Notes under the pieces: model-generated
The model's database searches: none
What the model saw: only the letters and a program-made list of their open reading frames with translations
What the model was told of the DNA's origin: nothing
Program-made: the position numbers and the translations under genes
DNA from: an uncultured Alphaproteobacteria bacterium
Lineage (GTDB): Bacteria; Pseudomonadota; Alphaproteobacteria; RF32; CAG-239
Reading direction: 5' to 3'
Length of the DNA: 8,248 bases
Assembly: GCA_949542085.1 (NCBI GenBank)
Contig: CATGXW010000020.1
Coordinates: 1 to 8,248, forward strand
In this document: one piece after another, positions 1 through 5,134 of the stretch
How positions within the stretch are numbered: position 1 is the stretch's first letter
Layout: each line of letters begins with the position of its first letter

Positions 1-321
1 GTTCTTATCGAACGCATTATAAGAAATTTTTTGAGTAACGCCCTCAAATATACTAAAGATAAAATAGTTCTCAGCTGTTTTCGCTATAAAAACAAAATAA
101 TCATTCGAGTCTTAGACAATGGTATCGGGATAGGAACGGAGGAGTTAAATTGTATTTTTGACGACTTTTATCAATGTCGACAAGATAAAACCAACCGGCA
201 AAAAGGAGCGGGGTTAGGACTAAGCATCGCCAAAAAAATCGCGGGATTACTGGACGGAAAAATTGATGTTGTTTCACAACCTGATTGCTACACATCATTT
301 AGCCTGATACTTCATCCATAA
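1..321 (+). CDS. sensor histidine kinase, C-terminal ATPase domain (5' end outside window)
   Basis: The reading frame is open from base 1, so the visible 106 residues are the end of a longer protein. They form a nearly complete HATPase_c domain. An N-box lies at residues 9-16 (RNFLSNALKYT region), the G1 box is DNGIGI at 39-44, the F-box is around FDDFY at 53-57, and the G2 box is GAGLGL at 69-74. This domain binds ATP and phosphorylates a conserved His in the dimerisation domain, which lies outside the window. The protein stops shortly after the last ATPase strand, so there is no receiver domain at the C-terminus. The sensed signal and the partner regulator cannot be judged from here. A TTG at 31 could be read as a start, but it falls inside the N-box and is not a real start. 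No clear terminator follows; the tRNA promoter begins 27 bp downstream. Confidence 0.93.
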   Translation, partial: VLIERIIRNFLSNALKYTKDKIVLSCFRYKNKIIIRVLDNGIGIGTEELNCIFDDFYQCRQDKTNRQKGAGLGLSIAKKIAGLLDGKIDVVSQPDCYTSFSLILHP

Positions 322-347
322 TTTTAACAAATAATATAAAAAAATTG

Positions 348-376
348 TTGCAAATATTTTAAAGGCGGTTTATAGT
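348..376 (+). promoter_or_regulatory. sigma70-like promoter of tRNA-Lys
   Basis: The -35 box TTGCAA (348-353), a 17-bp spacer and the -10 box TATAGT (371-376) lie just upstream of the tRNA, which starts at 397. The bases after the -10 box are CCGCC, a GC-rich discriminator typical of stable-RNA promoters under stringent control. A perfect 7-bp inverted repeat, AAGGCGG (362-368) and CCGCCTT (377-383), brackets the -10 box. It could be an operator or could simply form a small hairpin if transcribed from further upstream. The promoter call comes from box match and spacing only. Confidence 0.7.
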
Positions 377-396
377 CCGCCTTGTTGAATGATTAT

Positions 397-472
397 GGGT
401 GCGTAGCTCAGTTGGTAGAGCAACTGACTCTTAATCAGTGGGTCTGGGGTTCGAACCCCCACGCGCCTACCA
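397..472 (+). tRNA. tRNA-Lys (anticodon CTT)
   Basis: This is a 76-nt cloverleaf with the CCA end encoded. The acceptor arm is GGGTGCG (397-403) with CGCGCCT (462-468), including G-T pairs at 1-72 and 4-69. TA follows at positions 8-9 and then the D-arm GCTC. The anticodon stem is ACTGA/TCAGT with loop CTCTTAA, so the anticodon is CTT and reads AAG lysine codons. The T-arm is TGGGG, TTCGAAC, CCCCA, followed by discriminator A469 and CCA 470-472. Its promoter is 21 bp upstream and a terminator follows directly. The last 19 nt of the gene are repeated exactly 174 bp downstream. Confidence 0.95.
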
Positions 473-627
473 TAACAGAAAAGCCTGCCTTGTGCGGGCT
501 TTTTTGTTGTGGTTAGGTAAGTTGGTGAGAACCCCAGAGAAAGGGGGCGACTACCAGCTCAAGGCGGACGGGAGTACGCCGGTCAGCTGTGCTGATGAGC
601 GCCGGTGCAACAGAGCGTAGCGATAGT
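454..627 (+). repeat. tandem repeat unit 1: tRNA 3' end, terminator and 120-bp tail
   Basis: This 174-bp unit begins with the last 19 nt of tRNA-Lys (454-472). The same 19 nt recur exactly at 628-646, and the following terminator region at 473-531 matches 647-706 with about six substitutions and one extra T. The unit's tail (532-627) is GC-rich and contains the hairpin TCAGC-TGT-GCTGA (583-595). The arrangement resembles the E. coli tyrT locus, where repeats of about 178 bp each begin with 19 nt of the tRNA 3' end (recalled from the literature). No integrase or other mobile gene lies between the copies, so local tandem duplication is more likely than an integrated element. I see no protein in it. 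Confidence 0.75.
479..506 (+). terminator. intrinsic terminator after tRNA-Lys
   Basis: The stem AAGCCTGC (481-488) pairs with GCGGGCTT (494-501) through one T-G pair, with loop CTTGT and a run of six T (500-505). It lies 8 bp after the CCA end. A near-identical second copy lies at 653-680. Confidence 0.85.
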
Positions 628-652
628 AACCCCCACGCGCCTACCATAACGG

Positions 653-680
653 AAAAGCCTGCCTTGAGCAGGCTTTTTTT
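653..680 (+). terminator. second copy of the tRNA terminator
   Basis: The stem AAGCCTGC (655-662) pairs perfectly with GCAGGCTT (668-675), with loop CTTGA and a T run at 674-680. Compared with the first copy, the T-G pair is restored to T-A and the T run is one base longer. The helix has therefore been kept or improved while the sequence changed. Confidence 0.8.
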
Positions 681-740
681 GTTGTGATAAGGTACGTTGG
701 TGAGAAGTCAGCCCCCCCAGTGAAAGGCGCAAGCGGTGCA

Positions 741-791
741 GATTAGCAATGCTGACAAGCATCTATGCAAGAGAACACAGCGATGCTAATC
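741..791 (+). repeat. 51-bp inverted repeat at the end of repeat unit 2
   Basis: GATTAGCAATGCTG (741-754) pairs with CAGCGATGCTAATC (778-791). Of 14 positions, 12 are Watson-Crick, one is T-G and one is an A-A mismatch. A small inner hairpin, GCAT-CT-ATGC, lies at 759-768. No T run follows, so it is not a terminator. It could be a REP-like palindrome or the body of a small RNA processed from the tRNA transcript. The role is unknown. Confidence 0.6.
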
Positions 792-848
792 CCTCGTCTC
801 ATAAACACGAACCTCCGCTGTTCGAACAAACCCCTCTCAAATTTTGAT

Positions 849-876
849 TTGCTTTTTTCAAATAAAAATGTATATT
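849..876 (+). promoter_or_regulatory. candidate promoter of the structured leader and the YrbL-like gene
   Basis: TTGCTT (849-854), a 16-bp spacer and TATATT (871-876) predict transcription from about 883, just before the first hairpin of the structured RNA. CAAAT/ATTTG/CAAAT blocks (838-842, 847-851, 859-863) form small overlapping palindromes across the -35 region and might bind a regulator. The evidence is box similarity and position only. Confidence 0.5.
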
Positions 877-1022
877 GGCATCAGATATTCGAAATACGGA
901 TATTTAGTCCTATAAGGACGGGAACTTAGCAATTCCTAGATACAGTAAACGCATTGGATATATGCGTTAATAGGTGTTTACACCTATTTATATCCTCTCA
1001 TCCCTGTAAGGTTGGGAGGCAT

Positions 1023-1085
1023 ATGTTATACAACAGGATAACTTTCTGTTATCTAAAAGCATATGGGTTATTTTACTGTATATAA
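1023..1085 (+). CDS. possible 20-aa leader peptide inside the structured leader
   Basis: An ATG at 1023 is preceded by GGGAGG (1014-1019), a good Shine-Dalgarno match but only 3 nt from the start, which is short. It opens a 20-codon frame ending TAA at 1083-1085. Four of the 20 residues are Tyr (3, 10, 14, 18), two are Phe and two are Cys. The stop falls just before the 3' strand of the closing stem, and the Shine-Dalgarno sequence lies within the proposed antiterminator strand, so its translation would affect folding. A chance ORF is quite possible in AT-rich DNA of this length. Confidence 0.22.
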   Translation: MLYNRITFCYLKAYGLFYCI

Positions 1086-1098
1086 CTTGCTAACTTCC

Positions 1099-1127
1099 CA
1101 ACCACCTTTTTCGGTGGTTGTTTTTTT
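1099..1127 (+). terminator. intrinsic terminator just upstream of the YrbL-like gene
   Basis: CAACCACC (1099-1106) pairs perfectly with GGTGGTTG (1113-1120), with loop TTTTTC followed by seven T (1121-1127). Only 23 bp separate its end from the ATG at 1151, leaving no room for a separate promoter. The gene therefore probably depends on read-through or antitermination here. Confidence 0.88.
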
Positions 1128-1150
1128 ATAGAACAAGGAAGCGATACGCA

Positions 1151-1708
1151 ATGTTAATATTAAAAGAATTTATTGGTCAGGGTGCGGTGAGGGAATGTTA
1201 TCGACATCCACAAAATAAAAATAAGTGTGTCAAAATATTGAAAAATTCTAACGATTTAAAGATTTTGAAGCGAGAATTGGAAATATTTCTGGCCGTTAAA
1301 AACGATTTAGGGAAATTCATTCTCAACTATGATGATAAATTAGTGATGACTAACAAAGGTTTCGGATTAGTCTGTGAACTATTAACGGATGATGACGGCA
1401 CCTTATCTAAACCGGTTTATCATTATTTTAATAACGGGAAAGTCTATGCGGAGTTGCAACGACAATTTTATTATTTTATTTATCAGCTGATTGAACATAA
1501 TTTATATTTTTACGATTTTAATCTCGATAATTTTATTATTCAAAAACAAAATCAGAGCCTTAACTTAAAATATATTGATCTAAAAAGTTTTGAAAACAAT
1601 AAATCGTGGACATTTTTAAAATTAGAAAAAATTATATCCCCCCTTGCCGAAGCAATAATGAAGCGGCGCTTAAAAAAATTGTTAAAATTATTGGGAATAC
1701 CACAATGA
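1151..1708 (+). CDS. YrbL-like protein, protein-kinase fold
   Basis: This 185-aa protein resembles the YrbL (PhoP regulatory network) family, whose E. coli member is PhoP-regulated and of unknown biochemical role. It shows a compact kinase-like layout. A Gly-containing loop reads GQGAVRECY (9-17), where YrbL has a similar GTGRHRKCY, and Lys28 lies in CVKIL. Glu42 lies in KRELE, and the catalytic-loop-like DFNLDN has Asp122 and Asn127 spaced as in HRDxxxxN. Asp143 in YIDLK sits where DFG would be. Lysine of the catalytic loop is replaced by Asn, so activity is uncertain. The ATG at 1151 was chosen over the TTG at 1118, which lies inside the terminator hairpin; AAGGA (1135-1139) precedes it with 11-nt spacing. 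Base composition is strikingly AT-rich: 12 G+C in 60 at 1501-1560, against 28 in 60 at 3001-3060 in dsbD. Acquisition or relaxed selection is possible. Confidence 0.72.
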   Translation: MLILKEFIGQGAVRECYRHPQNKNKCVKILKNSNDLKILKRELEIFLAVKNDLGKFILNYDDKLVMTNKGFGLVCELLTDDDGTLSKPVYHYFNNGKVYAELQRQFYYFIYQLIEHNLYFYDFNLDNFIIQKQNQSLNLKYIDLKSFENNKSWTFLKLEKIISPLAEAIMKRRLKKLLKLLGIPQ

Positions 1709-1715
1709 TACACAC

Positions 1716-1750
1716 AACAACATTACTTCTTCTTGTGTTGTTTATTTTTT
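1716..1750 (+). terminator. weak terminator after the YrbL-like gene
   Basis: AACAACA (1716-1722) pairs with TGTTGTT (1736-1742) across a 13-nt loop and is followed by a T-rich run, ATTTTTTT (1744-1751). The stem is short and AT-rich, so some read-through into the next gene at 1802 is likely. Confidence 0.45.
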
Positions 1751-1801
1751 TAGCTAAAATCCAAAGTGATATTAGGTATAACGCACAAAGAGGAACGTTA
1801 A

Positions 1802-2590
1802 ATGAAAAAAAGATATATTTTCTTAGGACTGCTTATCCTTATTGGTGCCGGCGGTTACTACTTTGTAAATTCATTTGAATCAATTGTTAAAAATTTGGTT
1901 CATAAATACGGGAGCCAAATCACCGGAACAGAAGTCAACCTGCAAGGCTTTAACCTGTCATTAACAAGCGGTGAAGGTTCTATTCGGGGCTTGACAGTCG
2001 GTAATCCGAAAAATTACAAATCCGCTAACTTAATTGATTTAGGCGGTGTAACTGTAAAAGTTGATCTCAAAAGCTTAGCAACAGACACCATTGTTATCAA
2101 TGAAATCAGAGTCGATAAACCGGTTATTACCTATGAAATGTTGTCTCTGACACAAAATAACATTAAACAACTGTTGGAAAATATTTCAAAAAACACAGCC
2201 GGTGCTGAAAAGGACGAAGCTGCCCAAGCTGCTGAAGCCAAAACACCGAATGCCAGTGCTGAAGATAAAGCCGCTGCCAAAAAAGTTGTTATCAAGCTGG
2301 TTAGCATCAATGAAGGCGCGCTGAAAGCAATCACTCCGTTGCAAAAAGACGAAACCGCTTTAGATGTCAGACTGCCGGCCATCACACTGCGTGATATTGG
2401 CGACAGCAAAAAAGGAGAAAGCATCGCATCCTCCATTTCTAAAATTCTGACCAAGATACTGAACACGGCATCTGAAACAGTTGTTAAAAACAATCTCGGA
2501 GACCTCAAAAATGTTGCCAAGGAAAACCTTGAAAACGTTGTTGGCGGTGTCAAAAACAAAATCAAAGACTTTGGCATTTTTGGAAAATAA
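1802..2590 (+). CDS. small AsmA-like, membrane-anchored periplasmic protein
   Basis: This 262-aa protein has one N-terminal membrane segment (about residues 5-22, after KKR), which leaves the rest in the periplasm. Residues 25-112 resemble the start of AsmA/DUF748-type proteins: a short helix, then amphipathic beta strands of the form SGEGSIRGLTVGNP, LGGVTVKVDLKSL and IVINEIRVDKPVITYE. A low-complexity Ala/Lys/Glu linker follows (about 133-162), then a further beta stretch (VVIKLVSINEG to LPAITLRDIG, 161-200) and a helical Lys-rich tail. AsmA-family proteins bridge inner and outer membranes or affect envelope lipid transport. This one is far shorter than typical AsmA or TamB, so the specific role is unknown. 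AGAGGA lies 7 nt before the ATG. A terminator follows 20 bp after the stop. Confidence 0.8.
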   Translation: MKKRYIFLGLLILIGAGGYYFVNSFESIVKNLVHKYGSQITGTEVNLQGFNLSLTSGEGSIRGLTVGNPKNYKSANLIDLGGVTVKVDLKSLATDTIVINEIRVDKPVITYEMLSLTQNNIKQLLENISKNTAGAEKDEAAQAAEAKTPNASAEDKAAAKKVVIKLVSINEGALKAITPLQKDETALDVRLPAITLRDIGDSKKGESIASSISKILTKILNTASETVVKNNLGDLKNVAKENLENVVGGVKNKIKDFGIFGK

Positions 2591-2610
2591 AAGTCTGAGA
2601 GATATTCAAC

Positions 2611-2640
2611 AAAAAAGGCGCTTTACGGCGCCTTTTTTTT
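2611..2640. terminator. bidirectional terminator between convergent genes
   Basis: AAAAAAGGCGC (2611-2621) pairs with GCGCCTTTTTT (2628-2638) across loop TTTACG. The T run reaches 2640 on the plus strand and the leading A run provides a T run on the minus strand. It can therefore end both the AsmA-like gene and the dsbD operon, whose last gene stops at 2689. Confidence 0.88.
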
Positions 2641-2688
2641 ACATACTGGAAAAGAGTATTTACAAAAATATTGAAGATTAATCATAGA

Positions 2689-4296
2689 TTAACGAAGTTT
2701 TCCGACTAAAATCCCCGGTGTCAGGATTTGCGGCAATATTCTATATGACTTTGATGTCCCGTCATAGTAAACATACAAGGGAACGCTGTTTCGCCCATAT
2801 TTAGCCAAAGCCTGAGTAATGTCATCATCATCATTGGTCCAATCCGCGCGATAAAGCTTAATGTTGTTTTCTTTGGCAAAGGCAACAAAATCTTCCGATT
2901 GTAAAGCGACTTTTTTATTCATCAGACATGTCAAACACCACTTGGCGGTAAATTCCACAAAAACCTTTTCCTTATTTTTAACATCCTCCGCAACGGCTTC
3001 CGCACTATAAACCTGCCAGTTCAATCGTTGGCCTAAAACGATTTCGCCACGTTTGTCCAATTGGCTGTAAAGAACCCAGGCCAACCAAAAACATGTTAAC
3101 AGAACAGGGATGGCAAAAAGCCTTTTCAATCGAGCCATCCAACGACCGGGGCGCGGTAAGGAACGGTGCAGCAGTTTGGGAAACATCCCCGCCAAAGCAA
3201 AGGGAAGGGCGTATCCCAAAGCCAAACTGATAAAGATGGGATAATAAACATATAACGGAGCCGTTAATGTGTAACCGACAGCGATTCCCATAAACGGAGC
3301 CGTACAAGGACTGGCGATAAGAACGGCAAAAAATCCTGTGAAAAACGCATTCCACATCTGGCGTTTGAATGTTATTTTTCCGACTTTTTCCACCAATGGA
3401 TTGGGAATGTTAACCACATCCAAAAGCAACAGGAAAATAACAAAAAACAAAACAAGCATGATAGAAACAAAAACAGGAGATTGGAGTTGGAAACCCCAGC
3501 CGACCTGTTCCCCCCGCATTCTGAGCCAAACAAGAACGGAGGCCATGGCAATAAAGGATAATAGAACCCCGAGAGTATAAATCAAACCTTCCAAAATATT
3601 TCGATGCTTATCATCTTCGGATGTATGTCCCAAAGCAATAACTTTCAAAACCAGAATGGGGAAAACACAAGGCATAAAATTCAATATGATTCCACCGACA
3701 AAAGCCATAAGGACAGCCAAGCAAAAACCAATATTCAGGACATTTGCCTGAACGGTAAAATAGGGGATGGCTTTATTGAGTTCCGTTGTCCATTTCTGAG
3801 ACGGGCGGAGATCCTGCTGTGTAATCGGAATGTCCAGATAAAACTTCACTTTTTTAGGCAAACACTCTTCTCGACAAGCCAACCATGACACTTCCGCTTC
3901 CATTTGAGCGACCCGAAAAACATCAGGTGTCGGAACGATTGTCGCGCGATAATAGGCCACATCGCCATATCCTCGTTGGATGATACCTTCATTTTCAAAT
4001 TCCTCATCAACACTCCAGAGCTGGTCTTTGACCTCATACCCCAAAGGCAAATTCCAGCTTATTTTTGTCGGAAGTCCGATATCTCCCGGATTTTGAGAAA
4101 AGATATGCCAACCGTTTTTCATGGTAAATTTAATAAGAACATCCAGATTCTGTTGAGGATGTATCTTATCAAAATTCGTCAGCAATTGGACTGAGACTTC
4201 TTTTGTCTGCTTTTTAAATTCCAACGCCTGAGTGTCAAAAGCGCTTAATAAACAAACACACCAAAACAGAAAAATACCAATCCAATGCCTAAACAT
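2689..4296 (-). CDS. dsbD: thiol:disulfide interchange protein DsbD-type (ScsB-like)
   Basis: This 535-aa inner-membrane protein passes electrons from cytoplasmic thioredoxin to periplasmic partners that reduce or isomerise disulfides. Order of parts: signal peptide (about 1-24); N-terminal periplasmic DsbD-alpha/DsbC-like domain (about 30-165) with Cys141 and Cys145 in WLACREEC; an eight-helix membrane domain (about 190-410) with the two conserved redox cysteines Cys210 in NFMPC and Cys331 in ASPC; and a C-terminal thioredoxin-like domain with Cys454 and Cys457 (WCLTC) and the cis-Pro loop near Pro506. All three redox pairs are present. The N-terminal C-x3-C spacing and overall layout are closer to ScsB-type than to E. 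coli DsbD, so the symbol is a family-level label. The start codon overlaps the stop of the upstream phosphatidyltransferase gene by 1 nt (TAATG), indicating translational coupling. A weak AAAGG lies before it. Confidence 0.92.
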   Translation of the reverse strand: MFRHWIGIFLFWCVCLLSAFDTQALEFKKQTKEVSVQLLTNFDKIHPQQNLDVLIKFTMKNGWHIFSQNPGDIGLPTKISWNLPLGYEVKDQLWSVDEEFENEGIIQRGYGDVAYYRATIVPTPDVFRVAQMEAEVSWLACREECLPKKVKFYLDIPITQQDLRPSQKWTTELNKAIPYFTVQANVLNIGFCLAVLMAFVGGIILNFMPCVFPILVLKVIALGHTSEDDKHRNILEGLIYTLGVLLSFIAMASVLVWLRMRGEQVGWGFQLQSPVFVSIMLVLFFVIFLLLLDVVNIPNPLVEKVGKITFKRQMWNAFFTGFFAVLIASPCTAPFMGIAVGYTLTAPLYVYYPIFISLALGYALPFALAGMFPKLLHRSLPRPGRWMARLKRLFAIPVLLTCFWLAWVLYSQLDKRGEIVLGQRLNWQVYSAEAVAEDVKNKEKVFVEFTAKWCLTCLMNKKVALQSEDFVAFAKENNIKLYRADWTNDDDDITQALAKYGRNSVPLYVYYDGTSKSYRILPQILTPGILVGKLR

Positions 4297-4991
4297 TATT
4301 TTTTGCCTTTAGATGAAACAATCACAAAATTATAATATGCTGTTGAGATAACAACCAAGGTTTTAACCAAACACCAACATCCCAAAATACTGGCTATCGC
4401 CACAAACCAAGATGGGATGAGGCAAAGAACAATTAAAGCGACAAAAGTTTCGGATCCCTGAGCCGTTCCTCCCAAATAAAAAGGAGAAGAGGGGAGTTCT
4501 ATCTTTTTGGTTTTGTCGTTTTTATAGGCGATAATGGCATAAGACAACATAGCACAAGCCGATGCCGCAAATGCAAACAAAAGAAACGCCGCGGCAATCG
4601 CGTTTTTGAGAGGATTAGCCAAGGCGAACCCCCAGATAACACCTGCATAAAAAATATAATCCAGCGTGGCATCAAAAAAGACGCCGAAATCCGTAACTTC
4701 TTTATAGCGGGCCACGGTCCCGTCAAGAGCATCAAGCGTTCTGTTAATCAAAATACAGATTAACGCGGCTAAATACATTTCCATCGATAAAAAGTTAATG
4801 GCCAACAATCCGACGCCAAACCCCAAAAGAGAAATAAAATTAGGTGAAATTCCCGAATTATACAAACGTTCAGCAGTCCAAACCATTCCCGTTTGCCAAT
4901 CGCTGCGCAGTTTTTTCAAATATGCGGAAATAGGACAGCAATCAAACTTAGCAACAATCTGATGATAAAAATTATTTGCTTTGCTAAACAT
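4296..4991 (-). CDS. CDP-alcohol phosphatidyltransferase family protein
   Basis: This 231-aa integral membrane protein carries the family signature at residues 87-111: D87, D90-G91, A94-R95, G103, D107 and D111 (DALDGTVAR, then GVFFDATLD). The aspartates bind the metal and the CDP-alcohol, and the enzyme transfers a phospho-alcohol or diacylglycerol phosphate between CMP and an acceptor. Between AR and G there are seven residues, one fewer than in PgsA or PssA as I recall them, which points to a different subfamily; the acceptor cannot be named. Several hydrophobic segments flank the motif (about 51-82, 112-155, 185-220). It is the first gene of a two-gene unit with dsbD, overlapping by 1 nt. 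AAGGAG (CTCCTT on the plus strand, 4998-5003) lies 6-7 nt before the ATG. Confidence 0.9.
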   Translation of the reverse strand: MFSKANNFYHQIVAKFDCCPISAYLKKLRSDWQTGMVWTAERLYNSGISPNFISLLGFGVGLLAINFLSMEMYLAALICILINRTLDALDGTVARYKEVTDFGVFFDATLDYIFYAGVIWGFALANPLKNAIAAAFLLFAFAASACAMLSYAIIAYKNDKTKKIELPSSPFYLGGTAQGSETFVALIVLCLIPSWFVAIASILGCWCLVKTLVVISTAYYNFVIVSSKGKK

Positions 4992-5015
4992 GTTAAGCTC
5001 CTTTTGTTTTTGACA

Positions 5016-5030
5016 ACACTTTAGAAGTGT
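5016..5030. promoter_or_regulatory. perfect palindrome in the 5' leader of the phosphatidyltransferase-dsbD operon
   Basis: ACACTT-TAG-AAGTGT has two perfect 6-bp arms and lies just downstream of the predicted transcription start on the minus strand. It could be an operator or a small hairpin in the mRNA leader. Nothing else identifies the binding protein. Confidence 0.35.
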
Positions 5031-5046
5031 AACTCATTTTTTTTTG

Positions 5047-5076
5047 ATTGTAAAAATATAGTTCGAAACTGTGCAA
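5047..5076 (-). promoter_or_regulatory. candidate promoter of the phosphatidyltransferase-dsbD operon
   Basis: On the minus strand, TTGCAC (plus 5071-5076), an 18-bp spacer and TACAAT (plus 5047-5052) sit about 56 bp before the ATG at 4991. A run of A (minus strand) follows the -10 box. The call is from box match and spacing. Confidence 0.5.
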
Positions 5077-5099
5077 AAGATAGCCCCGATATCATAAAT

Positions 5100-5127
5100 A
5101 AAAAAAGGATAGTTAAAAAACTATCCT
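5100..5127 (-). terminator. terminator after the 122-aa gene
   Basis: AGGATAGTT and AACTATCCT (plus 5106-5114 and 5119-5127) form a perfect 9-bp stem with a 4-nt loop, followed on the minus strand by seven T (plus 5100-5106). It begins 7 bp after the stop of the 122-aa gene and isolates it from the operon further along the minus strand. Confidence 0.85.
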
Positions 5128-5134
5128 CTTTTCA

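Larger units (their letters stand above)
628..802 (+). repeat. tandem repeat unit 2, 3' part decayed
   Basis: This second copy starts with the same 19 nt of tRNA 3' end (628-646) and keeps the terminator and the GTTGGTGAGAA block (696-706; first copy at 521-531). The middle has diverged or been shortened. A 40-nt block at 751-790 still aligns with 591-630 at 27 of 40 positions, with the offset changed from 175 to 160. After this block, TAATCCC at 787-793 corresponds weakly to TAACCCC at 627-633, so a third tRNA-end copy is either lost or too degraded to call. The 3' boundary given is approximate. Confidence 0.65.
883..1127 (+). promoter_or_regulatory. large structured 5' leader, candidate riboswitch or attenuator
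   Basis: About 245 nt of RNA is packed with helices. Two small hairpins come first: 885-890 with 898-903, and GTCCT-ATA-AGGAC at 907-919. A long closing stem follows, 920-932 with 1087-1099 (12 of 13 pairs), then a perfect inner stem, 940-949 with 1072-1081. Inside are four arms: 950-954 with 962-966, 969-976 with 981-988, 994-1000 with 1013-1019, and 1020-1025 with 1060-1065 enclosing GATAAC-TTTCT-GTTATC (1037-1053). The closing stem ends where the terminator (1099-1127) begins. An alternative pairing, 1010-1019 with 1094-1103 (nine Watson-Crick pairs and one G-T), would break the closing stem, one arm and the terminator. This switch logic, together with its position 23 bp before a start codon, suggests control of the downstream gene. 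I recognise no known family consensus. It could instead be a free-standing small RNA. Confidence 0.65.

Noticed and set aside
592..599. CTGATGAG, the hammerhead ribozyme core motif
   Set aside because: The required GAAA after stem II and a third helix are missing in the following 60 bases, so this is a chance match.
438..620. 60-aa ORF beginning inside the tRNA and running through repeat unit 1
   Set aside because: It starts within the tRNA anticodon arm, crosses the terminator stem, has no ribosome binding site and resembles no protein. The E. coli tyrT repeats have been said to encode a small basic protein, but nothing here supports that for this ORF.
454..646. The two tRNA-end copies as attL/attR of an integrated element
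   Set aside because: Only 155 bp lie between the copies, with no integrase or cargo, and the terminator and flank are duplicated as well. Tandem duplication explains it better, although a collapsed att site is not fully excluded.
883..1127. Known structured RNAs (lysine riboswitch, T-box, M-box, tmRNA, RNase P, SRP RNA, 6S)
   Set aside because: None of the conserved core sequences could be found. The multi-arm shape is superficially like a lysine riboswitch, and the tRNA-Lys nearby is tempting, but the consensus bases are absent.
1118..1150. TTG start at 1118 for the YrbL-like gene
   Set aside because: It lies in the terminator stem and adds residues unlike the family. The ATG at 1151 has a Shine-Dalgarno sequence and family-like N-terminus.
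2131..2577. 148-aa antisense ORF opposite the AsmA-like gene
   Set aside because: It mirrors the Ala/Lys-rich composition of the sense gene, has no ribosome binding site and no recognisable domain.
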